Shown: in pieces, positions 33,824-43,105 of the stretch
How positions within the stretch are numbered: the stretch's first letter is position 1
Layout: each line of letters starts with the position of its first letter
Source: an uncultured Ruminococcus sp.
GTDB lineage: Bacteria; Bacillota; Clostridia; Oscillospirales; Ruminococcaceae
Direction: 5' to 3'
DNA: 46,767 nt
NCBI GenBank assembly: GCA_900538575.1
Contig: UPZA01000016.1
Span: 1 to 46,767, forward strand
Translations under genes and position numbers: made by a program
The notes under the pieces: generated by a model
The model's input: the letters and a program-made list of their open reading frames with translations, nothing else
Database searches by the model: none
Told to the model about the DNA's origin: nothing

Positions 33824-36040
33824 ATGAAATATAAAAATAATAAAAGACCAATATTTGGGGTTATTGCCGCACAAGCCGCCGATATGGAACAGCATCAGAT
33901 TTTAAATGGAATTATCGAACAAGCACAGAATTTTAACATTGATATTGCTGTATTCACAAATATCTATAATCCTAATGAGCCTAATCCCTCTTTATACAGT
34001 GAAAATGAGATTTACGATCTAATTCTTTCGCCGGAACTCGATGGAATTATTTTGATTTCAGAAGCAATCATTAATACTGACCTCCAAAAACGAATTAAGC
34101 ATAATCTCGAATCAAGGAATCCTATTCCGGTAATATTAATCGGCACACCGCTTAATAGCTTTGATTTATCTGATTTGACAGTAGTTAATACAGATGATGA
34201 AAATGATATAGAAGATATAACAAACCATCTAATTGAAGCTCATGGATTCACTGATATTCATATCCTTACAGGACATAATTTTCTTGAAGCCTCGAATTTA
34301 AGAGTCAACGGATATAAAAAATCTTTAGAAAAGCATGGAATTCCATTCGATTCAAACAAGGTTTTTTACGGAGACTTCTGGATGAACTCCGGAACTGCGC
34401 TTGCTTGCAGATATATAAATGGAGAACTAAAGTTTCCGGAAGCTATTTTATGTACGAACGATTATATGGCTTACGGTCTTTTGGACAAGTTTATGGAATG
34501 CGGTATAGACATTCCTGATAAAGTTACTGTAATCGGATACGAATATGTCCGTGAACGGTTATACCATTATCCGATTCTTACCACTTACCAAAGAAACAGA
34601 AAAGCATTAGGAATAAAAGCAATTAATCTACTTTTAAAAAAAATAAATATGTCCGCTGATACTGATATTTTATTAAAAGGTGAAATTATATATGGAAAAA
34701 GCTGTTCCTGCGGCATTAAACAAGATCAATTTTTTAAAGAACTTCAATCAGCGCGCACAAAAAAAACTTATGATTTTCTAAACCTGTTCAGCCAGATGGA
34801 TCATCGTCTTACAGAATGTAAATCAATATCGGATTTTGTAAACGTACTTCATGACTTTATTTTTCTTATCCGAGACGTAAATGAAGTTTATCTTTGTCTT
34901 TCAAAAAATTGGTACGACGACAATCCCGACAGCAGTGTTATGGAATGTTATAAAATAATATCGAATAAAGATAAAGAAACGCTATCAAAGATTGATAAAT
35001 ATAGTTTTACAGATATTTTCTCACGCGTTCCCTATTCTGCGGCATATTTTTTTAATCCTCTTTTCTTCGCAGATAAAATGATGGGATATGTGATTCTGAG
35101 ATATGATTATCCTGACACCTATGATCATATTTTCAGAAACTGGCTCAAATCCGTATCTAACGCACTCGAATTTCTACGAATGAAAAATGATATTCGTTAC
35201 CTATTGCAATGTCAGAATATCTCCGAGCATTATGATTCTTCAACGGGACTTTATAATCTGACCGGATTTGAAAATGCAGTTAATTTCGCTGCCTTAGCTG
35301 CACCAAAGAAATCGCTTTTTTTATTGATTTTAAAAACTGAAATTTTCTCCTCAGAAATTCGGTTCGAAAAGCAAGATATAATAGTTTCAATAACTAATGA
35401 AATTGCCGACGCATTAAAATCTCTTTCAATAAATAAAAATGACTTATTTGGAAGAATTAACCGCAACACTTATGCCTGCGCTTTAATAGGTTATTTCGCC
35501 GACGATTATGCAGACTTAATTACTGATAAACTGAAAACGCTTATTTTGCACAAAACACACTATACAAATGAATTTGGAATGGATTCGTTTATATGTTGCT
35601 GTAGAATTTTTAATAAGATGCAATATTTTAGTTTAAAAGATGCGCTCTCTGAAATAAATAATATAATAAATGAAAATATATTAGAACGTTCTAAAAAACG
35701 TTCAATGTTTCAATATAAAGAGTTCCAAGAGCTCAGAGACAGTATTTATCTTAATCCTGCCGAAAAAGTTAATCCTGAAGTTTTATGCCGAGAGCTTAAT
35801 ATCGGAATCGCTCATTTCAGACATGTTTATAAGAATTTCTTTGGAATAAGCTTTAATCAGGACTGTATTGCAAGTAGAATGTCGCTTGCTAAATTTCTGC
35901 TGTTTACTACGTCGTTTGATGTAAATACTATCGCCGCAAAATGCGGTTACAGCGATGAAAAATATTTTATGCGGTTATTTCAGAAAAATACTTCATTTAC
36001 ACCAAGTCAGTATCGTAAACGCTTTTACTTAAATGTATAA
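33824..36040 (+). CDS. Hybrid regulator: sugar-binding-protein fold, GGDEF-like domain, AraC HTH
   Basis: 738 residues, no signal peptide, no N-terminal LacI HTH. Residues about 8-290 are a periplasmic-binding-protein/LacI sensor fold (PIFGVIAAQAADMEQHQ, SPELDGIILISEAII, PEAILCTNDYMAYGLLDKF, VIGYEYVRERLYHYPILTT). Residues about 290-465 are a linker domain. At about 470-600 (STGLYNLTGFENAV) is the start signature of a GGDEF domain, but no GGDEF active-site motif is visible, so it is probably a dead cyclase used for signalling. Residues 640-738 are an AraC DNA-binding domain (FDVNTIAAKCGYSDEKYFMRLFQKNT, in parts). Divergent from the GH98 gene, which is its probable target. Confidence 0.88.
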   Translation: MKYKNNKRPIFGVIAAQAADMEQHQILNGIIEQAQNFNIDIAVFTNIYNPNEPNPSLYSENEIYDLILSPELDGIILISEAIINTDLQKRIKHNLESRNPIPVILIGTPLNSFDLSDLTVVNTDDENDIEDITNHLIEAHGFTDIHILTGHNFLEASNLRVNGYKKSLEKHGIPFDSNKVFYGDFWMNSGTALACRYINGELKFPEAILCTNDYMAYGLLDKFMECGIDIPDKVTVIGYEYVRERLYHYPILTTYQRNRKALGIKAINLLLKKINMSADTDILLKGEIIYGKSCSCGIKQDQFFKELQSARTKKTYDFLNLFSQMDHRLTECKSISDFVNVLHDFIFLIRDVNEVYLCLSKNWYDDNPDSSVMECYKIISNKDKETLSKIDKYSFTDIFSRVPYSAAYFFNPLFFADKMMGYVILRYDYPDTYDHIFRNWLKSVSNALEFLRMKNDIRYLLQCQNISEHYDSSTGLYNLTGFENAVNFAALAAPKKSLFLLILKTEIFSSEIRFEKQDIIVSITNEIADALKSLSINKNDLFGRINRNTYACALIGYFADDYADLITDKLKTLILHKTHYTNEFGMDSFICCCRIFNKMQYFSLKDALSEINNIINENILERSKKRSMFQYKEFQELRDSIYLNPAEKVNPEVLCRELNIGIAHFRHVYKNFFGISFNQDCIASRMSLAKFLLFTTSFDVNTIAAKCGYSDEKYFMRLFQKNTSFTPSQYRKRFYLNV

Positions 36041-36147
36041 ACGTTATCTTACTCGACTTAAAACACACTAAATTTAAGTTGACGGCTTTATAATAAAATA
36101 TTTTCAGCCCACATTAAAAAAGCCGTTTAATGCAGTAAATATAAGAA

Positions 36148-36190
36148 TAAAAAAATAAGGCCGGATTTTATCCGCCCTTATTTTTTATTA
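36148..36190. terminator. Bidirectional terminator between regulator and polyamine operon
   Basis: AAAAAATAAGG pairs with CCTTATTTTTT around a GC-rich top. Both strands end in T runs. No gene lies in the 36041-36282 gap. Confidence 0.85.
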
Positions 36191-36282
36191 ATTTCCTCGC
36201 ATTTTGTAAACCTTATTTGAATTTCGCTACCGAAGCCGTATGCCTGCAATTATCATCTGATGGTATAACGGCTTTAAATAAA

Positions 36283-37413
36283 TTATGACAAGCGACCTTT
36301 AAAATCCTCGTATCCGAACTGTCTTATGATTTCAATTCCTCCGTCTGTTCTCAAAACTGCAATAGACGGTAAAGGCATTCCGTTAAAAGTATTGTTTTTA
36401 ACCATACTGTATATTGCCATATCCTCAAAAACAAGAATATCACCCGCTGAAAGAGGAGAATCAAACGAATATTCTCCAATCATATCCCCTGCAAGGCAGG
36501 TCTGCGATCCAAGACGATAGGTGTAGCTTTTTTCTCCGGGAATTCCTGAACCGTAAAGAGGAGGACGATAGGGCATTTCAAGAACATCCGGCATATGACA
36601 TGCAGCAGAAGAATCTATAATTGCCGTCGGCATATCGCATTCAGTAATATCCAAAACCTTTGTTGCAAGATATCCTGCGTTTAAAGCTACCGCTTCGCCC
36701 GGCTCAAGGTAAACTTCGACTCCGTATTTCTGACGTATTCTTTTAATACAGCGTATTAATCTCGGTATATCGTAATCGGAGCGCGTAATATGATGACCTC
36801 CGCCGAAATTCAGCCATTCCATATCGCCGATATACTGTCCGAATTTCTCTTCAACAGCATTCAGCGTTGCTTCAAGAGCGTCTGAATTCTGCTCGCACAG
36901 CGTATGAAAATGAAGTCCTGAAACGCCCTTTAGATTATTCGACTGAAAGCTTTTAATCCTTATTCCGAGACGTGATTTCGGCGAGCATGGATCGTAAATT
37001 TCATGTCCATTCTGCGTAGACAGTTCAGGATTTATACGCAGTCCTATTTTTTTCCCCGCTTTCAATACTTTTTCACGGTAAAGTTCCAACTGGGAAAACG
37101 AATTAAAAATAATATGTCCGCAATAAGAAATAATTTCATCAATTTCTTCAGCTCGATATGCCGCAGAAAAAACATGATTTTCTTTACCCATGCATTCATA
37201 GCCAAGGCGCGCCTCGTAAAGACCACTGCATGCAGTTCCGCTTATATACTTACCGATAAGCGGATAAAGTGAAAAAGCTGAAAAGGCCTTTTGTGCAAGC
37301 AGTATTTTACAGCCGGAGGCGTTTTGAACATATTTAAGTATTTCAAGATTTGATATAAGCCGTTTCTCATCAATTATATAACACGGCGTTTCAATATTTT
37401 TTATATCAAGCAT
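36283..37413 (-). CDS. nspC: Carboxynorspermidine/carboxyspermidine decarboxylase
   Basis: 376 residues. Alanine-racemase-fold PLP enzyme; decarboxylates carboxyspermidine to spermidine (or carboxynorspermidine to norspermidine). PLP Lys is K42 in ILLAQKAFS; other blocks are GLRINPELSTQNG, GLHFHTLCEQN, LNFGGGHHITR, YLEPGEAVAL and the late GDMIGEYSF and DILVFEDMAIYSMVK. Last of the polyamine operon, 1 base after the YbjQ-like gene. Confidence 0.94.
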   Translation of the reverse strand: MLDIKNIETPCYIIDEKRLISNLEILKYVQNASGCKILLAQKAFSAFSLYPLIGKYISGTACSGLYEARLGYECMGKENHVFSAAYRAEEIDEIISYCGHIIFNSFSQLELYREKVLKAGKKIGLRINPELSTQNGHEIYDPCSPKSRLGIRIKSFQSNNLKGVSGLHFHTLCEQNSDALEATLNAVEEKFGQYIGDMEWLNFGGGHHITRSDYDIPRLIRCIKRIRQKYGVEVYLEPGEAVALNAGYLATKVLDITECDMPTAIIDSSAACHMPDVLEMPYRPPLYGSGIPGEKSYTYRLGSQTCLAGDMIGEYSFDSPLSAGDILVFEDMAIYSMVKNNTFNGMPLPSIAVLRTDGGIEIIRQFGYEDFKGRLS

Positions 37414-37414
37414 T

Positions 37415-37729
37415 TCAATTCACAAATCTAACCGCAGTACCGTAAGCCATAACCTCCGCGGCGCCCTGCATAACCTCTGCCGAAGCATAACGGATATTGA
37501 CAATTGCGTCTGCGCCGAGGGCTTCCGCCTCCTGCGCCATTCTTTTTGTAGCAAGCTCGCGGGCTTCCATCATCATAATGTTATAATCCTTAAGCTCTCC
37601 TCCTACAATGGTCTTTAGGCTCTGCATAATATCCTTTCCTATATGCTTTGACTGTATTGTCGAACCCTTTACAAGTCCGAGCATTTCAAAATCTTTGCCG
37701 GAAATATAATCTGTGTTTACTAAAATCAT
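37415..37729 (-). CDS. YbjQ/UPF0145 family protein
   Basis: 104 residues, the usual length of this family. Blocks: TTDYISG-like LVNTDYISGKDFEMLGLVKG, then ARELATKRMAQEAEALGADAIVNIRY. YbjQ proteins form ring oligomers with unknown role and a heavy-metal-binding name. It sits between CASDH and nspC, two enzymes of consecutive steps, so it may act in polyamine metabolism; this is inference. Confidence 0.88.
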   Translation of the reverse strand: MILVNTDYISGKDFEMLGLVKGSTIQSKHIGKDIMQSLKTIVGGELKDYNIMMMEARELATKRMAQEAEALGADAIVNIRYASAEVMQGAAEVMAYGTAVRFVN

Positions 37730-37754
37730 CTTTTCATCTCACCTTTATTAGTTT

Positions 37755-38957
37755 TCAGTCTACCAAAACCGGATCAAAGTTTTCTTTCCAAGGAAGCCCC
37801 CATTTATTCAAAGCCTCCATAAAAGGATCCGGATCAAATTCTTCGACATTGTAAACTCCGGCTTTTTTCCATTTTCCAGTAAGCACCATCATCGCGCCGA
37901 TCATAGCCGGAACGCCTGTTGTGTATGAAACAGCCTGTGATCCGACCTCTTTATAGCATTCCTGATGATCGCATACATTGTAAACATAGTATTTAACAGG
38001 CTTGCCGTCCTTTTGCCCCTGATAAATACATCCTATATTTGTTTTTCCCACAGTTCTCGGACCAAGTGAAGCCGGATCAGGCAGAACCGCCTTTAAAAAC
38101 TGAAGCGGTACAATCTCTCTGCCTTCGTACATGATAGGCTCTATTGAAGTCATTCCAACATTTTCAAGGCACTTCAGATGCGTAAGATAGCTCTGACCGA
38201 AAGTCATAAAAAATCTGATTCTTTTTATTCCCTTTATATTTAAAGCAAGAGATTCAAGCTCTTCGTGGTGAAGCAGATACATATCCTTTTCGCCTACCTG
38301 ATCGAAGTTATATACCCTTTTTATTTCCATAGGCTCCGTTTCAATCCACTTTCCGTCCTCAATATAGCTTCCCTTTGCGGAAACCTCTCTTATATTTATT
38401 TCAGGATTGAAATTTGTTGCAAAAGGATAGCCGTGATCTCCCCCGTTACAGTCAAGAATATCAATATAATTTATTTCGTCAAAGTAGTGCTTCTGAGCAT
38501 AGGCTGAGAAAACTCCCGTAACTCCCGGATCAAAGCCGCAGCCAAGAACGGCGGTAATACCCGCCTTTTCAAAGCGTTCCTTATAAGCCCACTGCCATTT
38601 GTATTCAAACTTAGCAGTATCCTCCGGCTCATAGTTTGCAGTGTCAAGATAGTCTGTTTTGGTTTTAAGGCAGGCGTCCATAATAGTAAGATCCTGATAA
38701 GGAAGCGCAACATTGATTACTATATCCGGCTTTTCTCTATTAATCAGTGCGACAAGCTCGCTTACACTGTCCGCATCAACCTGTGCAGTAGATATTTTTG
38801 TCTCCGTTTTTTCTTCAAGCTCTTCCTTGAATTTATCGCACTTTGATTTAGTCCTGCTTGCAATGCATATTTCAGAAAAAACCTCGCTGTTCTGACAGCA
38901 TTTATGAATAACCACACCGGCTACTCCCCCGGCGCCTATAATTAAAGCTTTAGACAT
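37755..38957 (-). CDS. Carboxynorspermidine dehydrogenase (saccharopine-dehydrogenase family)
   Basis: 400 residues. NADPH-dependent condensation of putrescine (or diaminopropane) with aspartate semialdehyde to carboxyspermidine. The dinucleotide fold starts MSKALIIGAGGVAGVVIHK; further blocks are NVALPYQDLTIMDACL, YEPEDTAKFEYKWQWAYK and GCGFDPGVTGVFSAYAQKHYF. The start is ATG 38957; a TTG three codons upstream is less likely. Pairing with nspC in the same operon separates it from lysine-type saccharopine enzymes. Confidence 0.92.
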   Translation of the reverse strand: MSKALIIGAGGVAGVVIHKCCQNSEVFSEICIASRTKSKCDKFKEELEEKTETKISTAQVDADSVSELVALINREKPDIVINVALPYQDLTIMDACLKTKTDYLDTANYEPEDTAKFEYKWQWAYKERFEKAGITAVLGCGFDPGVTGVFSAYAQKHYFDEINYIDILDCNGGDHGYPFATNFNPEINIREVSAKGSYIEDGKWIETEPMEIKRVYNFDQVGEKDMYLLHHEELESLALNIKGIKRIRFFMTFGQSYLTHLKCLENVGMTSIEPIMYEGREIVPLQFLKAVLPDPASLGPRTVGKTNIGCIYQGQKDGKPVKYYVYNVCDHQECYKEVGSQAVSYTTGVPAMIGAMMVLTGKWKKAGVYNVEEFDPDPFMEALNKWGLPWKENFDPVLVD

Positions 38958-38987
38958 TTTTATCAAACCCTTTCAAAATAATATTTA

Positions 38988-39905
38988 TCAATAGCAATCC
39001 CAGTTATACATAACTTCGCTGAAATCGAGATTTTTAAGCTTTTCTCTGTTTATAAAGAAATTGCAGATTCCCGCGTCTCCCCACATAATTTTATCTTCGC
39101 CTTCTCCAAATTCGCTGTCAAGCTGAAGCAAAAGAAAATCACAGGGGGAGTATTCGTCTCTGGGATCTTCCTGAGTAAATCCCGGATACCCTCCGATTTT
39201 GTGACCGAATGCAGTTTCTCCAAGCTTTTCAAAGCTTTCCAGCTCACCAATATCAGTATTAAGGTCGTATGGCGATTCTATTGTTTTAGGCGGATTAAAT
39301 GAATTATATGCATCGCAGAATTTAAGTCTGAATCTACAATCGTTATCGCTCAAGGATTCCTTTGAGTATTCAAACTGCAATCCGTACTCGCCGTTTACAG
39401 GCATATAATTTTCTCCGCTGTCAGCTTCATATTCATTGGGAATAATTTTAGATTTTATTTCTTCCTCGGTAACGCTTTTATCCGTATCGGGATAGTAAAT
39501 TACACGGTGACAGTCATGAACGGTACTGTTTTCAAATTCAAGTCCCCAGCAATCGTCGTCTGAAATCCAGAACTGCAAAAGTCCCCGCTTTGGAAATTCC
39601 TCAAGCTTTACTTGCGAACAATCAAGCTGTGCTAAAAGCCTCAGTTGATTACCCTTGCTGTCAGCAGGAAAATTGCCGTCATGGGGAATATATCCCAAAC
39701 CGCCGACCTTACTTTCAAAAACAGTCGGCTTTGTTTTAGTCAGGGTAAGGCGAACGCATGGGGTTTCCGTATCTGAAGCAATGATTTTGAGAGCTTTTTC
39801 AGCCAAGTCTTTTTCAACTTCATCGGATTTTAGGGTTTTATGATTTACCAGCTCTTCTGATAGCTCGTCGCTTTTTTTCTTTTTAAAGATATCAAAAAAT
39901 CCCAT
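38988..39905 (-). CDS. YwqG-like (DUF1963) protein
   Basis: 305 residues. Traits include the N-terminal amphipathic MGFFDIFKKKKS, GGLGYIPHDGNFPADSKGN, LLAQLDCSQV, RGLLQFWISDD and the C-terminal HKIGGYPGFTQEDPR, all of the YwqG family. Role unknown. It lies in the middle of the polyamine operon between speB and CASDH, with AAGGAGG upstream. It could be a passenger or an accessory protein. Confidence 0.88.
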   Translation of the reverse strand: MGFFDIFKKKKSDELSEELVNHKTLKSDEVEKDLAEKALKIIASDTETPCVRLTLTKTKPTVFESKVGGLGYIPHDGNFPADSKGNQLRLLAQLDCSQVKLEEFPKRGLLQFWISDDDCWGLEFENSTVHDCHRVIYYPDTDKSVTEEEIKSKIIPNEYEADSGENYMPVNGEYGLQFEYSKESLSDNDCRFRLKFCDAYNSFNPPKTIESPYDLNTDIGELESFEKLGETAFGHKIGGYPGFTQEDPRDEYSPCDFLLLQLDSEFGEGEDKIMWGDAGICNFFINREKLKNLDFSEVMYNWDCY

Positions 39906-39906
39906 T

Positions 39907-40767
39907 TTAGTCCTCCTTATAAAAATACAGCAGAATTTCTCTTAAAAGCTTGCAGGCAAGCGCAGTCGACGCCCCGCTTTGGTCGAGCGTCGGAGAAAGC
40001 TCGTTTATATCAAGTCCTATAACATTAAGCTCCGATACCTTCTCAATAGCCTTTATAAGCTCATTATAGCTCACGCCACCGGCCTCGGGAGTACCCGTTC
40101 CGCAGAAGCATGACGGGTCAAGAACGTCAAGGTCAAGTGTAAAATAAACAGGTCTGTCCCCTGTTTTCTCCTTAATTCTTTCTATACCACTGAAATCAAA
40201 CCTATTTGTATATACATGCTCCCTACCCCATAAAAATTCCTCTCTGTCGCCGCTTCTAATACCAAACTGAAATATTTTTCCGTCGCCTAAAAGCTCATGG
40301 CATCTTCTCATAACGCAGGCATGGGAAAGCTTCTGACCGAGGTAATCGTCTCTTAAATCCGCATGCGCGTCAAAATGAACTATACGAAGATCAGGATATT
40401 TTTTAACCGCCGCCCTGACTGCGCCGAGCGTTACAAGGTGTTCGCCTCCGATCATAATAGGCAGCTTACCGTCAGATATAATATTTTCAGTCATTTTTTC
40501 TATATCGTTAAGCGCGCTTTCAGGACTCCCGAAACAAAGCTCAAGATCGCCGCAATCAAAAATTTCAGCGTCAAGTAAATCCTTATCCTGATATGGACTG
40601 TAGGTTTCAATTCCATAGCTTTCATTTCTCATAGCCGAGCTTGCAAAGCGTGCTCCAGGTCTATATGATGTAGTACTGTCAAAGGGCGCTCCGAAAATAG
40701 CGATTCGGCTTTCCGCATAATCGCTGTCGCAGCCGATAAATGTATGTATATTTTTACTTATATTCAT
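39907..40767 (-). CDS. speB: Agmatinase
   Basis: 286 residues. Mn-dependent ureohydrolase: agmatine to putrescine and urea. Metal ligands lie in GGEHLVTLG, HFDAHADLRDDY and DLDVLDPSC, followed by GTGTPEAGGVS. It overlaps speE by ATGA. As speE is immediately upstream, an aminopropylagmatine ureohydrolase role, as in Thermus, is an alternative. Confidence 0.93.
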   Translation of the reverse strand: MNISKNIHTFIGCDSDYAESRIAIFGAPFDSTTSYRPGARFASSAMRNESYGIETYSPYQDKDLLDAEIFDCGDLELCFGSPESALNDIEKMTENIISDGKLPIMIGGEHLVTLGAVRAAVKKYPDLRIVHFDAHADLRDDYLGQKLSHACVMRRCHELLGDGKIFQFGIRSGDREEFLWGREHVYTNRFDFSGIERIKEKTGDRPVYFTLDLDVLDPSCFCGTGTPEAGGVSYNELIKAIEKVSELNVIGLDINELSPTLDQSGASTALACKLLREILLYFYKED

Positions 40768-41624
40768 TTATGCTCTCCAGATTCACGAAGCTGATCCCTT
40801 ACATTGTTGGGAATTGCGAAACAGCCTGTGTGAAGTATTGTATTATAGTATTTTGTTTTTATTCCAAGAGAATTCCACCATTCTGATTTCAGGTCGCTTC
40901 TCGGATCATATTTTTTCGAGGCGAAGCCGAAAAGCCAATGTCCGGACGGATAGGTTGGAATATGAGCCTGATAGACCAGAGCGATTGGAAACGTCGATTT
41001 GATCCGGCTGTGAGCTCGTTTCATGGAATTAGAATAAGAGGCGTAAAAGGTGCTTTCGTGCTGGTTCACCAGGATACCGTCGTCTTTTAATGCCTTATAG
41101 CAATTGCCGTAAAACTCCTTTGTAAAAAGACCTTCTCCTACGCCGAAAGGATCGGTTGAATCCACTATGATTAAGTCGTATTCATTTTCCTTACTTCTGA
41201 CAAAACGCAGTCCGTCCTGATAAAAAATATGAACTCTTGGGTCGGAAAGCCTTGAAGCGGTCTGCGGAAGATACTCCCTGCAAATTTCCACTACCATTTC
41301 ATCTATTTCAACCATATCTATGTTTTCAACATGGTTGTAGCGGGTAAGCTCTCTTACGGTCCCGCCGTCCCCAGCTCCGATAACAAGTATATTTTTTATA
41401 TCAGGATTTACCGCCATAGGTATATGCGTTATCATTTCATGATATATATACTCGTCCTTTTCGGTAACCATCAGATATCCGTCAAGAGTCAGTATTTTTC
41501 CGAATTCCTTGGATTCAAATATATCTATACGCTGATACTCGCTTTCAGCGCTTTTTAAATGTTTGTCTACCCTTATAGAAAATTTAACATTATCAGTATG
41601 GTTTTCAGTATACCAAAGCTCCAT
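40764..41624 (-). CDS. speE: Spermidine synthase
   Basis: 286 residues. Transfers aminopropyl from decarboxylated AdoMet to putrescine. The N-terminal beta domain begins MELWYTENHTDNVKFSI; the Rossmann domain has VIGAGDGGTVREL, VEIDEMVVEICR and IIVDSTDPFGVGEGLF with the catalytic Asp. AGGAGG precedes the ATG, 9 bases after speA. Fourth-from-start position after speD and speA fits a one-operon pathway. Confidence 0.95.
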   Translation of the reverse strand: MELWYTENHTDNVKFSIRVDKHLKSAESEYQRIDIFESKEFGKILTLDGYLMVTEKDEYIYHEMITHIPMAVNPDIKNILVIGAGDGGTVRELTRYNHVENIDMVEIDEMVVEICREYLPQTASRLSDPRVHIFYQDGLRFVRSKENEYDLIIVDSTDPFGVGEGLFTKEFYGNCYKALKDDGILVNQHESTFYASYSNSMKRAHSRIKSTFPIALVYQAHIPTYPSGHWLFGFASKKYDPRSDLKSEWWNSLGIKTKYYNTILHTGCFAIPNNVRDQLRESGEHK

Positions 41625-41633
41625 GAAATCCTC

Positions 41634-43082
41634 CTATTCTACAACCACATTGATATTTTCAATGTTTATGTCCTGTGTACCCGTCATCATACAGCCCTTT
41701 TCTTTAGCATAGAGGATATAATTTATTATATCGCCCGTTATTTTTTCACCAGGAGCAAGAATAGGAATACCCGGAGGATAACACATGACAAACTCACCGC
41801 ATATATAACCTCCGCTTTCTGTTATCGGAACAGACTTTTTATCTCCGTAAAAAGCGGACTGCGGCGGCATAATAACCTGCGGATCTATATATTCATGGTC
41901 AAACATTCCGGCCTTGTCCTTGGAATAAAGTCGTTTTATTTCATAGAGCGAGGATATTAGCCGTTCAATTTCAAGAGCCCTGTCTCCGGCGGAAATGATC
42001 GCCAGAACATTTCCAATATCCCCGAATTCAATCTGTATATTGTATTCATCGCGCAGAATATCGTAAACCTCTATTCCCGCAAGACCTATATCCCTTGTGT
42101 GTATAGAAAGCTTGGTAGGATCGAAGCTGAAAAATGAATCGCTTCCGCAAAGCTCGCTCCCGAATGCATAGTAGCCTCCGAGCTTATTGATTTCAGATCT
42201 TGCATACTCAGCATATTGCACTGTTTTCCTGAAAATTTCCCTTCCGTTGAGCGCCAAATTTTTTCTTGCTATATCCAAGGACGCTATAAGAAGATAAGAG
42301 CCGCTTGTAGTCTGCGTAAGATTGATAATCTGTCTGATATAACCGGCGCTGACATTTTTTCCGCATAATAGCAAAGAGCTTTGCGTAAGAGAACCGCCGG
42401 TCTTATGCATACTGACGGCTGCCATATCGGCTCCGGCAGCCATACCCGAAACAGGCATATTCTCCCCGAAATAGAAATGAGTGCCGTGAGCCTCGTCGAC
42501 TAACGCAAGCATGCCGTTTTCATGCGCAAGCTTTACTATTTCCCGCAGATCGGAGCATACTCCGTAGTAGGTTGGATTGTTAATAAGCACAGCCTTTGCG
42601 TCCGGATTTTCTCTTATTGCTTTTCTTACGTTTTCTACCGACATTCCAAGCGGTATTCCAAGTCTTTTATTTGTACCGGGATTAACGTAAACGGGTATCG
42701 CGCCGTTGACGACTAAAGCGTTTATCGCACTCCTGTGAACGTTTCTAGGCATTATAATTTTTTCTCCCGCCTTGCAGGCGGCCATTATCATTGCCTGAAC
42801 AGATCCGGTTGTACCGTTGACAACAAAAAACGCATTTTCAGCGCCGAAAGCCTCCGCCGCGAGCTCCTGAGCATTTTTTATGACGGAAACCGGATGACAT
42901 AGGTTGTCAAGGGGTTTCATTGAATTTACATCGGCTTTTAAGCATGACAAACCCAAAAAATCAGTCAGTTCCCTTGTGCCGCGTCCTCCCTTATGACCAG
43001 GAACATCGAAGGGAACGACCCTGTTCTGAAGATGCTGTTTCATAGCCTCTAAAACAGGAGCCTCACTCTGTGAAAAAATCAT
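41634..43082 (-). CDS. speA: Arginine decarboxylase (Orn/Lys/Arg decarboxylase class I fold)
   Basis: 482 residues, the short clostridial/Bacillus SpeA type. PLP-dependent fold-I enzyme: FDVPGHKGGRG, NGTTGSVQAMIMAAC, LVDEAHGTHFYF and PLP Lys in SMHKTGGSLTQS; C-terminal region YPPGIPILAPGE. The start is ATG 43082 with GGGAGG upstream; an earlier in-frame ATG includes that site. In this context with SpeB, arginine is the likely substrate, though lysine or ornithine cannot be excluded from sequence alone. Confidence 0.92.
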   Translation of the reverse strand: MIFSQSEAPVLEAMKQHLQNRVVPFDVPGHKGGRGTRELTDFLGLSCLKADVNSMKPLDNLCHPVSVIKNAQELAAEAFGAENAFFVVNGTTGSVQAMIMAACKAGEKIIMPRNVHRSAINALVVNGAIPVYVNPGTNKRLGIPLGMSVENVRKAIRENPDAKAVLINNPTYYGVCSDLREIVKLAHENGMLALVDEAHGTHFYFGENMPVSGMAAGADMAAVSMHKTGGSLTQSSLLLCGKNVSAGYIRQIINLTQTTSGSYLLIASLDIARKNLALNGREIFRKTVQYAEYARSEINKLGGYYAFGSELCGSDSFFSFDPTKLSIHTRDIGLAGIEVYDILRDEYNIQIEFGDIGNVLAIISAGDRALEIERLISSLYEIKRLYSKDKAGMFDHEYIDPQVIMPPQSAFYGDKKSVPITESGGYICGEFVMCYPPGIPILAPGEKITGDIINYILYAKEKGCMMTGTQDINIENINVVVE

Positions 43083-43105
43083 TTTCCAAGCCTCCCTCAT
43101 AAATA

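Noticed and set aside
37755..38957. Saccharopine (lysine pathway) dehydrogenase
   Set aside because: Same superfamily, but the nspC, speD, speE and speB neighbours and the YKWQWAYK-type region indicate carboxynorspermidine dehydrogenase.
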